DNA of 64,000 nt from Desulfovibrionaceae bacterium (GCA_029008115.1 JAQXJC010000004.1:1-64000); one strand, 5' to 3'. Positions 33,758-42,952 are shown, numbered from the stretch's first letter. Notes: generated from the sequence alone by a model not told the origin. Translations and numbers: made by a program.

Positions 33758-36466
33758 ATGACCAAAGAATCCCCCGCCGCGCTGAAAATGACGCCCATGC
33801 TGGAGCAGTACCTCAGCATCAAGGCCGACACCCCCGGCGCGCTGCTCTTCTATCGCATGGGTGATTTCTATGAACTTTTCTTTGATGATGCTGAAACGGC
33901 CGCCCGCGAGCTTCAGATAGCGCTCACCAGCCGCAGCCGGGATGCGGAAAATCCCGTTCCCATGTGCGGCGTGCCGTGGCATGCTGCGGAAAGCTACCTC
34001 TCCCAGCTGCTGGAAAAGGGATACAGCGTCGCCATCTGCGATCAGGTGGAAGACCCCAAGCAGGCGAAGGGGCTGGTTCGGCGCGCCGTCACCCGCGTCA
34101 TCACGCCGGGCACCGTGCTGGAGGACGCCAACCTCACGACCAAGAACCACAACTACCTTGGCGCCATCTGCTGGGATGCCAAGGACGGAGGCGGCTTTGC
34201 CTGGGCGGACATCTCCACCGGGGAATGGACAGGCATCCACTCGCGCAAAACAGCCGAACTGTGGCAGTGGGTGCAGAAAATGGCCCCGCGCGAGCTGCTC
34301 ATCCCTGACAATGCCACGCCCCCTGCCGGCCTGCTGTTCGACGGCATCCGCATCGTGCGGGAACCCCATGCGTGCTTTGACCTGAAGCGGGCCACGGAGG
34401 CCGTGCTGCACGCGCAGGATGTGCGCGAGGCCGCGGCGCTGGGACTCAATGGCAAGCCGGAGCTGCTGCGCGCCTGCGGGGCCATGCTGGCCTATCTGAA
34501 GCAGACCCAGCGCTGCGAGCAGAAGCATCTGGCAGCCTTCCGTCCGCTGGATTTGAGCCGCCGGCTTGTTGTGGACGAGGTTACGGAACGCAATCTGGAA
34601 ATTTTCATCCGGCTGAACGGACGCAAGGGAAAGGGCACGCTCTGGAACGTGCTGGACGAGACCGTCACTCCCATGGGCGGACGCCTGCTGGAAGACAGCA
34701 TCCATCATCCCTGGCGGGAACTCGGCCCCATTCAGGAAGCCCAGAAGGCCGTCGGCTTCCTTCATGATCATGAAGAGCTGCGCGCCAGGCTCAGGGCGGC
34801 GCTCAAGGGCGTATACGATCTGGAACGCCTCTCCACCCGCATCACGCTGAACCGCGCCACACCGCGCGACTTTGTGGCGCTGCGCAACTCTCTGGCCGCC
34901 CTCCCCGGCGTGCGGGCGGCGCTCTGCTCCTGTGCGGAACACGCCTATGCCACGGAGGATGAAGCCGAGGGACGAACCCTGCCGCCGCCGCTGCATAAAA
35001 TTGCGGCCCGATGGGACAGCCTGGAAGAATGTGCGGACAGGCTGAACCGCGCGCTGGTGGATTCTCCCCCCAATCAGATCACCGACGGCGGCCTGTTCCG
35101 GCCCGGCTATGATCCGGAGCTGGACAGACTCATCGACGTGGCGGAACACGGGGAGCAGAAGCTTCAGCGCATGCTGGAACGCGAGCAGGCCGCCTCCGGC
35201 CTTGCCAGGCTCAAGCTGGGCTACAACCGCGTCTTCGGCTATTATTATGAAGTGACAAGGGCCGGCCGCACCGCAGACATCCCTGAACATTTCATCCGCC
35301 GTCAGACGCTGGCCAATGCCGAGCGCTTCACCACTGCGGCGCTGAAGGAGCTGGAAGAGAGCATTGTCTCCGCCAGCGACAAGAGAAACAGCCTGGAATA
35401 CAGGCTCTTTCAGGAACTGCGCGAGAGCATGGCCGCGGCGCGCCAGCGCATCCTCTTCACCGCCGACCTCATTGCGCATCTGGACTACTGGCAGGGACTG
35501 GCCGAAGCCGGGCAAAAGCGCGGCTGGTGCATGCCGCAGATGGATGGAAGCCGCGACATCCTCATCCGCGAAGGGCGGCATCCCGTAGTTGAGGACATGA
35601 TCGGCGCTGGTTCCTTCGTCCCCAATGACTTCCGCCTGGATGACAGCCGCCGGCTCTGCCTGCTGACCGGTCCCAACATGGCAGGGAAGTCCACCGTGCT
35701 GCGGCAGGTGGCGCTGATCTGTCTGCTTGCGCAAATGGGCAGCATGGTTCCGGCCAGGGAAGCCCGGCTGGGGCTGGTGGATCGCCTGTTCTCCCGCGTG
35801 GGGGCCTCGGACAATCTGGCACAGGGACAGTCCACCTTCATGGTGGAAATGATGGAAACAGCGCGCATCCTGCGCCAGGCATCATCCCGCAGCCTGATTA
35901 TCCTTGATGAAATCGGACGCGGCACCAGCACCTATGACGGGCTTGCGCTGGCCTGGGCCACAGTGGAGGACCTCGTCCAGCGCAAGGGCGGCGGCATCCG
36001 CACGCTCTTTGCCACGCACTACCATGAGCTGACCGCGCTGGACGGGCACCTTCCCGGCGTGTTCACCATGAATATCGCCATCCGGGAAAGCGGCGGGGAC
36101 ATTCTTTTTCTGCACCGCCTTGTGCCCGGCCCCTCCGACCGCAGCTACGGTGTGGAGGTGGCCCGTCTTGCCGGCGTTCCCGGCCATGTGGTGCAGCGTG
36201 CACGGGAAATTCTCCGGAGCTTTGAACGCGGCAAGGACTGCACAGCCCCCGTGCGCCCAAAGCGCACCGTCCTGCCCGGACTCGATCTGCCAGAACCGGA
36301 GGACGCCGCACCGGAACCGCTGCCCACTCCCCCATCCGCACCTGCGGAGCATCCGCTCCAGCAGATACTGCGCGACCTCCAGCCGGACAGCCTGACGCCG
36401 CTGGACGCTCTGAGGCTGGTGGCAGAATGGAAACAGCTCTGGGGGCAGGAGAAGCATCATGGCTGA
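33758..36466 (+). CDS. mutS: DNA mismatch repair protein MutS
   Basis: The 902-residue protein recognises mismatches. The mismatch-binding motif is GDFYELFFDDA (Phe-x-Glu near residues 35-37), followed by connector, lever and clamp regions. The C-terminal ATPase has Walker A GPNMAGKST, Walker B IILDEIGRGTST and the downstream ATHYHELT. Length is a little above the usual 850-880. The ATG at 33758 starts just before the conserved MTPMLEQYLSIK. It overlaps the next gene by 8 bases. Confidence 0.96.
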   Translation: MTKESPAALKMTPMLEQYLSIKADTPGALLFYRMGDFYELFFDDAETAARELQIALTSRSRDAENPVPMCGVPWHAAESYLSQLLEKGYSVAICDQVEDPKQAKGLVRRAVTRVITPGTVLEDANLTTKNHNYLGAICWDAKDGGGFAWADISTGEWTGIHSRKTAELWQWVQKMAPRELLIPDNATPPAGLLFDGIRIVREPHACFDLKRATEAVLHAQDVREAAALGLNGKPELLRACGAMLAYLKQTQRCEQKHLAAFRPLDLSRRLVVDEVTERNLEIFIRLNGRKGKGTLWNVLDETVTPMGGRLLEDSIHHPWRELGPIQEAQKAVGFLHDHEELRARLRAALKGVYDLERLSTRITLNRATPRDFVALRNSLAALPGVRAALCSCAEHAYATEDEAEGRTLPPPLHKIAARWDSLEECADRLNRALVDSPPNQITDGGLFRPGYDPELDRLIDVAEHGEQKLQRMLEREQAASGLARLKLGYNRVFGYYYEVTRAGRTADIPEHFIRRQTLANAERFTTAALKELEESIVSASDKRNSLEYRLFQELRESMAAARQRILFTADLIAHLDYWQGLAEAGQKRGWCMPQMDGSRDILIREGRHPVVEDMIGAGSFVPNDFRLDDSRRLCLLTGPNMAGKSTVLRQVALICLLAQMGSMVPAREARLGLVDRLFSRVGASDNLAQGQSTFMVEMMETARILRQASSRSLIILDEIGRGTSTYDGLALAWATVEDLVQRKGGGIRTLFATHYHELTALDGHLPGVFTMNIAIRESGGDILFLHRLVPGPSDRSYGVEVARLAGVPGHVVQRAREILRSFERGKDCTAPVRPKRTVLPGLDLPEPEDAAPEPLPTPPSAPAEHPLQQILRDLQPDSLTPLDALRLVAEWKQLWGQEKHHG

Positions 36467-36863
36467 CAATCCCCTTTCCGCACTGGCGGCCATTGCGGAA
36501 TCCCGCATCCGTGAGGGCATGGATGCCGGCCTGTTTGATCATCTGCCCGGACAGGGCCGGCCGCTGGAGCTGGAAGACGACAGCCATGTCCCGGAAGAGC
36601 TGCGCATGGCCTACAAGCTGCTCCGCAATGCCGGCTACGTGCCGCAGGAAATTGCGGAGCGGAAGGAAATCAGCAATCTTGCCGACATGCTGGAACGCTG
36701 TTCCGACGAGCAGGAAAAAGTCCGCCAAATCCGCAAACTGCACTGCATGCTGACGCAAATGCGCATGCGCCACAGAAAGTCCGTGCTGCTGGAGCAGGAC
36801 GATCCCTACTACCAGCAGATTCTGGATCGCATCTCACTTGTGCAGAAAGGCATGCGCGGCTAG
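36459..36863 (+). CDS. DUF1992 (DnaJ-homologue C28-like) protein
   Basis: The 134-residue protein matches the DUF1992 family: IAESRIREGMDAGLFDHLPGQGRPLELEDD is followed by LRMAYKLLRNAGYVPQEI. It is helical and soluble, with no J-domain. Its start overlaps the end of mutS by 8 bases, so it is co-translated with it. The family's role is not established. Confidence 0.88.
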   Translation: MADNPLSALAAIAESRIREGMDAGLFDHLPGQGRPLELEDDSHVPEELRMAYKLLRNAGYVPQEIAERKEISNLADMLERCSDEQEKVRQIRKLHCMLTQMRMRHRKSVLLEQDDPYYQQILDRISLVQKGMRG

Positions 36864-36890
36864 CGTTTCCCCCGCCTGGCGGCAGGGACA

Positions 36891-36913
36891 GGCCGGCAAT
36901 CGTTCAGCCGGCC
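36891..36913. terminator. hairpin between convergent genes
   Basis: GGCCGGC and GCCGGCC around a 9-base loop in the gap between the DUF1992 and Smr genes. There is no T-tract, so the terminator role is a guess. Confidence 0.3.
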
Positions 36914-36970
36914 GTGTCGCAGCAGGTTTCCGCCGGCAAGGCCCCCTGGCAGGGACATGCCGCGCGGTCG

Positions 36971-38059
36971 CTACACGAGATCGGGATCAGTGGGCATGCG
37001 TTCCCAATAGATGTGCCCCTTCTTCCTGTACTTGCGCAGCAGCACATAGACGCTGCCGGGGCCGCCGTCCACGGGCTTCGCCGTACAGAAGGCCAGCACC
37101 ACGCGCTTGAAGGGGTCCTGCGTCAGCCAGAGCTGAAGGCGATCCCGCAGGATACCATAGCCGTTGGGAGAGTTCAGCCCCCGTCCGGGAACCACCAGCA
37201 CAGTGCGCAGGCCCTTGAACCACGACTGCCGGACAAAGTTGAGAAGCGCCTGAAAAGCCTGCATGGCATTCAGGCCATGCAAATCCAGATGCGCTTCAGG
37301 GCTGTAGCTGCCCGCCCGCAGCCTGTTCATGATCATCTCATCCAGCCCCACCACAAAGCCTTCCAGATATTCGCCCGTCAGGGACAGCGCAAACTCCAGC
37401 TTGCCGTCCAGCACATCCTGCATGCCCAGCTCCCCGCCGGGAGGAGGCGTCCCGGGCCTGGGCTGCGGCGCAACATCCCTTCCCTTTCCTGACAGCGGCG
37501 CGACCTGCCGCATGGCTGCGGCAAAGGCGGATGCGTCGGAATCAGCTTCCGCTTCCGCCATGCGCTCCAGTGCCGCTACTCCGTCGTCCGGGGCTTCGGG
37601 AGCCGGCGTAGCCCCTGCTTCCCGCTTCGCACCGTCCGCCCAGGCGCAGGAGGCGCGTCTGTCTTCCTGTGCGCGCCTCCGTGCCGCAAGATTTCGGGAA
37701 GCTGGCGCAGACCTGCTTCCCTGCCGCGCCATGGCCGCGCAAAAGGCCGCGCCCTCCTCCGCATCCAGAGCAGCATCACACTCCGCCGCCAGCGGCGCAA
37801 ACGCCTGATGATCACGCATGGCGAAGCCGCCTTTTCCCGCAGTCTTCTTGCGTTCCACCTGCTGTACGGCCCGCAGGAACAGATGGGCATCGTCGGCATC
37901 TTCCGCAGCTGTCTGATGTCCGGCAGTATCCTTCAGGGAAGGCCGCACGCGATCCGCGTGTTTCCTGTCCTGCGCAGGGCGGGGCTTCCCGCCGCCATCA
38001 CGGAACAGCTTTCTGTCCAGCGCGGCAAAAGGATTTTCCGAAAAACTGTCATTGGCCAT
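36971..38059 (-). CDS. Smr-domain protein
   Basis: The 362-residue protein has a long Ala/charged, probably disordered N-terminal half and a C-terminal Smr domain. The domain starts at LDLHGLNAMQAFQALLNFV (about residue 265) and continues VLVVPGRGLNSPNG to LRKYRKKGHIYWER. Smr domains are endonuclease or ribosome-collision modules, found alone or at the end of MutS2. The catalytic-type LDLHG motif is intact. AAGGAGA precedes the ATG at 38059. It is convergent with mutS-DUF1992. Confidence 0.85.
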   Translation of the reverse strand: MANDSFSENPFAALDRKLFRDGGGKPRPAQDRKHADRVRPSLKDTAGHQTAAEDADDAHLFLRAVQQVERKKTAGKGGFAMRDHQAFAPLAAECDAALDAEEGAAFCAAMARQGSRSAPASRNLAARRRAQEDRRASCAWADGAKREAGATPAPEAPDDGVAALERMAEAEADSDASAFAAAMRQVAPLSGKGRDVAPQPRPGTPPPGGELGMQDVLDGKLEFALSLTGEYLEGFVVGLDEMIMNRLRAGSYSPEAHLDLHGLNAMQAFQALLNFVRQSWFKGLRTVLVVPGRGLNSPNGYGILRDRLQLWLTQDPFKRVVLAFCTAKPVDGGPGSVYVLLRKYRKKGHIYWERMPTDPDLV

Positions 38060-38090
38060 GCTGCCATCTCCTTTGCAAGGGGCTCCCAAT

Positions 38091-38120
38091 AAAAAAAGCC
38101 GCAGACCATGCCGCGGCTTT
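38091..38120 (-). terminator. terminator of secG
   Basis: AAAGCCGCGG and CTGCGGCTTT pair on the minus strand, followed by TTTT; about 20 bases after the secG stop. Confidence 0.85.
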
Positions 38121-38140
38121 CATCTCCAGAAAAAGATTGC

Positions 38141-38599
38141 CTACTGCGCGGCAGGCGCAGCCGCAGGCTTCTCCGCCGGAACCGACGGCGCATCGCCGGC
38201 AGGAGCCGGGGCCTGCGCATCTGCCGGGGCGGCCACGGCAGGAGCTTCCGCCGGAGCGGCGGACTGTCCGGCGGCGGGAACGGCCGGAGCCTGTTCTGCC
38301 TTGGGAGCGGAAGCGGCAGGCTGCATTTCTTCAAACTGCACGTCGGCCTCCAGCACGGCAGAGGCCGTGGAAGGACGGCTGCTGGTCACGAAGGTATAGC
38401 TTAACGACGTGACCACAAACAGCAGGGCAATGAAGGCCGTCAGCTTTGCCAGCATGCCGCCGGCGCCGCTGGAACCGAACACGGAGGAATTGCCGCCGCC
38501 GAAAATGACGCCCATACCTTCCTTGCCCGCCTGAAGCAGCACAAGAATAACCAGCAAGACACACACGATGATATGCAGCGTGAGAATAAGGGTTTGCAC
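38141..38599 (-). CDS. secG: protein-export membrane protein SecG
   Basis: The 152-residue SecG assists SecYE translocation. It has two membrane helices (residues about 3-22 and 52-70) around the hallmark LLQAGKEGMGVIFGGGNSSVFGSSGA loop. The C-terminus is extended by an Ala/Pro-rich tail (residues about 95-152). The start is GTG at 38599 with GGAGG 5 bases upstream; an upstream in-frame ATG (38659) would add unrelated residues. It is the last gene after rimI-tpiA, the usual tpiA-secG order. Confidence 0.92.
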   Translation of the reverse strand: MQTLILTLHIIVCVLLVILVLLQAGKEGMGVIFGGGNSSVFGSSGAGGMLAKLTAFIALLFVVTSLSYTFVTSSRPSTASAVLEADVQFEEMQPAASAPKAEQAPAVPAAGQSAAPAEAPAVAAPADAQAPAPAGDAPSVPAEKPAAAPAAQ

Positions 38600-38662
38600 A
38601 ATTTCCTCCAGATATCCCGAAACATGAACAGCGCGCCCCCACCGCGGGAGCGCGAACACGGA

Positions 38663-39910
38663 CTATGCCCTGACAATGGCGCTGAAACTTTCAGCATCCA
38701 GGGAAGCGCCTCCTACCAAGAGACCGTCCACATTGTCAAGGGCAATAATGGACGCGGCATTGGCAGGCTTCACGCTTCCGCCATACAAGATGGCAACATT
38801 ATTTCCAAATTCAGGAAAGCGCCGCACAAGAAGACGCCGCACAAGGGCATGCGCCTCCGCGATTTCACGCGGGCCGGCAACCTTGCCCGTGCCTATGGCC
38901 CATACGGGTTCGTAGGCGACAGCCAGATCGCCGCAGCCGGCAGCCCGCACGCCGGCAAAGGCGGCATCCAGCTGACGGGCCAGCACAGCTTCCAGCCGTC
39001 CAGCCTCGCGTTCCTCCAGCGTTTCGCCCACGCAGACCATGATCTTCAGGCCCTGCTCCAGCGCAAAGGCGGCCTTGCGTCCCACAAAGGCATCATCTTC
39101 TCCCAGCACGTGGCGGCGCTCGGAATGCCCGACCAGTACCCAGGAGGCGCCGCCATCCCTGAGCATGGCGGGAGAAACCTCACCGGTAAACGCGCCTTCC
39201 GCAGCGGGATAGACATCCTGCGCGCCTACGGCCATGCGGTCAGCCCCGGCAAGCGCTTCCGCCACGGCGGACACGGCCAGAAAGGGTGGAAAGACCACCA
39301 CGTCACGACCTTCGGGCATGTTCCCGTCCAGCAGACGCCGCAGGGCGGTGGCGGTGGCGGCGGCCTCTCCGCGCGTCTTGTACATCTTCCAGTTGGCGGC
39401 GACAATCTTCCGCATGCAGCATTCCTCCCGGGAGGCGAGGTCCAGCTGGTACACCAGCGCATCCTCCCCCGTGTCCGCATAATATCTTTTCCGTCGGCCC
39501 ACCGGCGCAAAGCCGAATGATTCATACAAGGCCCTGGCCGGCGCGTTGCCAACGCGCACTTCCAGCAAGCCTCTGTTCATACCCGTTTTGCGTGCCGCTT
39601 GCAAGACCCCGTCCAGAAGACGGGCCCCCAGTCCCTGCCGGCGCAGCTCCGGCAGAACGGCGATATTCAGCAGCTCCAGCTCGTCCGCACCGCAGTATAC
39701 GGCGGCATAGCCCGCAAGGCGGCCGGCCGCACGCAGACCGAAGGCCCTGAAGGCCGCCTGCCCAAAGGAGGAGACAAACTGCGCCTCCGACCAGGGGCTG
39801 GAAAAGCACAGCGCCTCCAGCGCGGCCAGTGCCCCGGCGTCCGCCGCTCCCAGCTCTTCGAAGACGGCCGTCAACTCCCGCGCGCACCGTGCATCCACAG
39901 GTTCCGCCAT
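38663..39910 (-). CDS. rimI-tpiA: fused ribosomal-protein acetyltransferase RimI and triosephosphate isomerase TpiA
   Basis: A single 415-codon frame joins two enzymes. Residues 1-165 are a GNAT acetyltransferase of the RimI type, with acetyl-CoA loop RRQGLGARLL and C-terminal ALYESFGFAPVGRRKRYY. Residues 166-415 are a complete 250-residue triosephosphate isomerase: MRKIVAANWKM, the catalytic His in VGHSERR, Glu in VAYEPVWAIGTG, and YGGSV. Only about 8 residues link them. GGGAGGA lies 7 bases before the internal ATG at 39415, so free TpiA is probably also made. suhB is 15 bases upstream and secG 63 bases downstream. Confidence 0.9.
   Translation of the reverse strand: MAEPVDARCARELTAVFEELGAADAGALAALEALCFSSPWSEAQFVSSFGQAAFRAFGLRAAGRLAGYAAVYCGADELELLNIAVLPELRRQGLGARLLDGVLQAARKTGMNRGLLEVRVGNAPARALYESFGFAPVGRRKRYYADTGEDALVYQLDLASREECCMRKIVAANWKMYKTRGEAAATATALRRLLDGNMPEGRDVVVFPPFLAVSAVAEALAGADRMAVGAQDVYPAAEGAFTGEVSPAMLRDGGASWVLVGHSERRHVLGEDDAFVGRKAAFALEQGLKIMVCVGETLEEREAGRLEAVLARQLDAAFAGVRAAGCGDLAVAYEPVWAIGTGKVAGPREIAEAHALVRRLLVRRFPEFGNNVAILYGGSVKPANAASIIALDNVDGLLVGGASLDAESFSAIVRA
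39413..39429 (-). promoter_or_regulatory. internal ribosome site and ATG for tpiA
   Basis: GGGAGGA, 7 bases, ATG within the fused rimI-tpiA frame. It is one of the best ribosome sites in this window and matches exactly the normal TpiA N-terminus. Confidence 0.7.
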
Positions 39911-39925
39911 GCTTCCACCGTCCTG

Positions 39926-40720
39926 TCAGACATCCATGCAGACGGCCGCGCCAATCCGCAGCAGGCGCACCATATCCGCATGTACCAGCCCGTTGCTGGC
40001 CAGCAGCGGACGCTCAAAGGTCAGCGGCGCGCCGTCCGTATCCGAAACCATGCCGCCGGCTTCCTCCACCAGCAGCCAGCCGGCGGCAAAATCCCACGGC
40101 TTCAGGCCCAGTTCATAAAAGGCGTCCAGCCGCCCGCAGGCCACATAGGCCAGGTCCACGGCAGCCGCCCCGATGCGGCGCACGCCCTGCGCGGCGGGAA
40201 GCACCTGCCGCAGCCAGCCAAGCACGGTCTCCAGATTGTCGGGCACATTGTAGGGGAAGCCCGTGGCCACCAGCGCATCCTGCATGCGGGCCGCACGGGA
40301 AACGCGGATGGGCCGCCCGTTGAGAAAGGCCCCGCAGCCGCGCCGGGCGCAGTAGCATTCGTCAAGCATGGGCAGGTTGATTACGCCCATCTCCGGCCTG
40401 CCGTTCCGCCACAGCGCCACGGAGGTGGCCACCTGCGGAATGCGATGGACAAAGTTCGTTGTCCCGTCCACGGGATCAATGATCCAGCAGTCGGTCGCCG
40501 GCTCCCGCATGTCCTCCGCGCTTTCCTCGGCCATGAAGGACGCACCCGGGATCAGAGGAGCCAGAGTCTCTTTCAGGAAGCCTTCCACGGCCACATCCGT
40601 TTCCGTAACGAGGTCTATGCAGCCCTTGTGGCGAATGCGGCGGGCCTTGTCCCATGCCTCGCGGACAATGCGTCCGCTTTCCCGCACCACACCGGCCAGC
40701 TTCTCCAGCTCTCTGTCCAT
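39926..40720 (-). CDS. suhB: inositol-1-monophosphatase family protein SuhB
   Basis: The 264-residue phosphatase has the metal-site motifs FMAEES (Glu-Glu), the signature WIIDPVDGTTNFVH and the C-terminal KPWDFAAGWLLVEEAGG. Relatives hydrolyse inositol monophosphate and, in E. coli, also assist rRNA transcription. The start overlaps the mreB stop by one base (TAATG), so it is translated by re-initiation. Confidence 0.9.
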   Translation of the reverse strand: MDRELEKLAGVVRESGRIVREAWDKARRIRHKGCIDLVTETDVAVEGFLKETLAPLIPGASFMAEESAEDMREPATDCWIIDPVDGTTNFVHRIPQVATSVALWRNGRPEMGVINLPMLDECYCARRGCGAFLNGRPIRVSRAARMQDALVATGFPYNVPDNLETVLGWLRQVLPAAQGVRRIGAAAVDLAYVACGRLDAFYELGLKPWDFAAGWLLVEEAGGMVSDTDGAPLTFERPLLASNGLVHADMVRLLRIGAAVCMDV

Positions 40721-41754
40721 TAGTTGATGAACACTCCCGCAAATTGCGCCCTGTTCTCCATGGCTCTGGCCGTGCCGCGCAGCACCGTGGTCAGCGGCTC
40801 ATCATCCACCCGCACCTTCAGGCTGGTTTCTCCGGCAATATGCCGATCCAGCCCCTTCAGCAGCGCGCCGCCGCCCACCAGCAGCATGCCGCTGCGGTAA
40901 ATATCGCCCGCCAGCTCCGGGGGAATGCGCTCCAGAGCGCGGAACACGGCCTGCACAATGGCCTGCACCGGCTCACGCAACGCCTCGCGCACATGGCCTT
41001 CCGTCACCCGCACCACCTTGGGCGTGCCGGTAAACACGTCCTTGCCGGACACTTCCACCACCGGAGCATCCTCCAGCGGCACAGCCGAGCCAATGAGCTT
41101 TTTCACGTTTTCCGCCGTATTTTCGCCAATCTCCAGGCGGAATACGTCCCGCATGTACCGCAGAATGGCCTGATCCATGACATCGCCGGCCACGCGCACG
41201 GATTCCGCATGCGCAATAGCGGACAGCGTGGTGACGGCCACTTCGGCAGTCCCGCCGCCAATGTCCAGCACAAGGCTCCCCTGCGGCTCCAGCACGGGCA
41301 TGCCGGCCCCGATGGCCGCCGCCATGGGCTCCTCCACAAGCAGAACCTCGCGCGCGCCGGCATCCGTGGCCGCTTCGATGACCGCACGCTTCTCCACCTG
41401 CGTGATGCCCGTGGGAATGCAGATGACCATGCTTGGCCGGAACAGGCGGAAGCCGGAAATCACGCGGCGCACGAAATAGGAAATCATCTCGCGGGTGATC
41501 TCAAAGTCCGCAATGACGCCGTCCTTCATGGGCCGGATGGCCCGGATGCGGCGCGGCGTGCGCCCCAGAAACTCCTTGGCGCTGCGGCCCACGGCCAGCA
41601 CCTTGCCCGTGTCCGCATCCACGGCGACCACGGAGGGCTCATTGACAAGAATACCGCCGGCACGAGTGTATAGCAGGGTATTCGCCGTGCCGAGGTCCAT
41701 GGCGATATGCTCGCCCAGCGAGCCCAGCATCCTGCCAATGGCATTGAACAGCAT
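40720..41754 (-). CDS. mreB: rod-shape protein MreB
   Basis: The 344-residue actin homologue guides lateral wall growth. It has phosphate 1 motif AMDLGTANTLLY, phosphate 2 LVLDIGGGTAEVAV, adenosine motif LLVGGGALLKGL and the VCIPTGITQVEKRAV segment typical of MreB. mreC and mreD, which usually follow, are absent here. It is instead locked between a GAF-domain gene and suhB by one-base TAATG overlaps on both sides. Confidence 0.95.
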   Translation of the reverse strand: MLFNAIGRMLGSLGEHIAMDLGTANTLLYTRAGGILVNEPSVVAVDADTGKVLAVGRSAKEFLGRTPRRIRAIRPMKDGVIADFEITREMISYFVRRVISGFRLFRPSMVICIPTGITQVEKRAVIEAATDAGAREVLLVEEPMAAAIGAGMPVLEPQGSLVLDIGGGTAEVAVTTLSAIAHAESVRVAGDVMDQAILRYMRDVFRLEIGENTAENVKKLIGSAVPLEDAPVVEVSGKDVFTGTPKVVRVTEGHVREALREPVQAIVQAVFRALERIPPELAGDIYRSGMLLVGGGALLKGLDRHIAGETSLKVRVDDEPLTTVLRGTARAMENRAQFAGVFIN

Positions 41755-42761
41755 TATTGCGGCCCTTCTTCATGCATGGCCGCCGGCGACGCCGGAGCGG
41801 GGATGTGAGCCTTGGGCGTCAGGCGGCGCAGACGGCTCTTCAGATACAGGTTCTCCACATGCAGCGCCAGGATGTCCACGCACTGATGCACAAACGAACG
41901 CAGCGGCTCGTCCACCTCGCGCTGTTCCGTACTGCCCAGGCATACCACGGCCCGCGTGCTGCGATCCACCCGGACAGGCATGCAGATTACGGAACGGAAG
42001 CGCGGCATATCCGGTATGCGTCCGAACAGGGACTGCTCTTCCAGATGCTCCTGAATCACGGGTTCTTCCGTGCGGAACACGCATCCGGCCAGATTGCCCC
42101 CCATGGGCAGCACCACCGGTTCTCCGTCCAGCATCAGCAGCGGGCGGGATTCCCCTTCAACGGCAAAGGTTTCCGCATCCTCAAAGGTGGCGAAGGCGCA
42201 ATAGTCAAATTCCGAGGCGGAGGACAGAATCTCCAGATAGCGCTTGATATATGCGGCCCAGCCGCGCACCTGGAAGCGCAGCTCCCGGACGACGTCCAGC
42301 TCGGCAAAATAGCGCGGAATGCTGCCCGCAAGCTGCTCGCGGCTCTGCTGCACCTGACTGCTGGCGGCCATTTCCGCAAAGAGCTGCAACAGCTTGCAGT
42401 CCTTGTCGGAGAAAGAGTACTGGCGCTTGCTGTCCACGCACAGCGCACCGCCGCTGCCCACGGGCACGCCCATGAACGCCTTGATGGCCCCGGCATCCTC
42501 ATCCCTGTAATAGCCCAGCACCCCCGGGCGCTGCTCCACATTGTCCACCAGCATGGGCTTGCGGTTGCGGACTATCCAGCCCACAAGGCCCTTGCCGGGC
42601 GCAATGGATGCGCCGGGGACGATTCTGTCGCCCAAGCTGAAGAAGGATGCCAGCGTTGCGCCCTCCACGCCGTCTTCAGGCAGGAAAAGCACCGCGGAAT
42701 AGGCGTCGAACACGCTGCACACAATGCGCAGGAGCTGATTTTCCACAGAAATTGTTTTCAT
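41754..42761 (-). CDS. double GAF-domain protein
   Basis: The 335-residue soluble protein shows two GAF-like modules. The first (about 10-150) contains GKGLVGWIVRNRKPMLVDNV and FMGVPVGSGGALCVDSKRQY. The second (about 180-315) contains GGNLAGCVFRTEEPVIQ and SVICMPVRVDRSTRAVVCLGS. There is no kinase, cyclase or DNA-binding domain, so it is a sensor or adaptor that must act through a partner. The start at 42761 has no clear ribosome site. Its stop overlaps the mreB start by one base. Confidence 0.85.
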   Translation of the reverse strand: MKTISVENQLLRIVCSVFDAYSAVLFLPEDGVEGATLASFFSLGDRIVPGASIAPGKGLVGWIVRNRKPMLVDNVEQRPGVLGYYRDEDAGAIKAFMGVPVGSGGALCVDSKRQYSFSDKDCKLLQLFAEMAASSQVQQSREQLAGSIPRYFAELDVVRELRFQVRGWAAYIKRYLEILSSASEFDYCAFATFEDAETFAVEGESRPLLMLDGEPVVLPMGGNLAGCVFRTEEPVIQEHLEEQSLFGRIPDMPRFRSVICMPVRVDRSTRAVVCLGSTEQREVDEPLRSFVHQCVDILALHVENLYLKSRLRRLTPKAHIPAPASPAAMHEEGPQ

Positions 42762-42879
42762 AGTCAGGACTCGGAAAGATAAAAGAGTCAGGCTTCCCCA
42801 AAACATTTGAAACCTATCAAATGCGCCCCCGCTCCGCAAGCATCTTCTGCCCCGCATGCCGTTTCCGCGCCGTTGTGAC

Positions 42880-42907
42880 TTGACAGGGAGGCATTCAGGA
42901 GTAAATT
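42880..42907 (+). promoter_or_regulatory. predicted promoter of the 571-residue gene
   Basis: TTGACA (42880-42885), 16-base spacer, TAAATT (42902-42907), about 45 bases before the start codon at 42953. Confidence 0.5.
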
Positions 42908-42952
42908 TCAGAGAATTGCACAGACTGAAAAACACACGGACGGGCGGCGGCG

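Noticed and set aside
39400-39430. Frameshift or lost stop as cause of the RimI-TpiA fusion
   Set aside because: Both domains are in the same frame with full-length sequence, and neither alternative frame has a stop near the junction. A base substitution in a stop codon cannot be excluded without reads.
42805-42824. CATTTG/CAAATG inverted repeat between the GAF gene and the 571-residue gene
   Set aside because: Only 6-bp arms and not aligned with either predicted promoter; could occur by chance.
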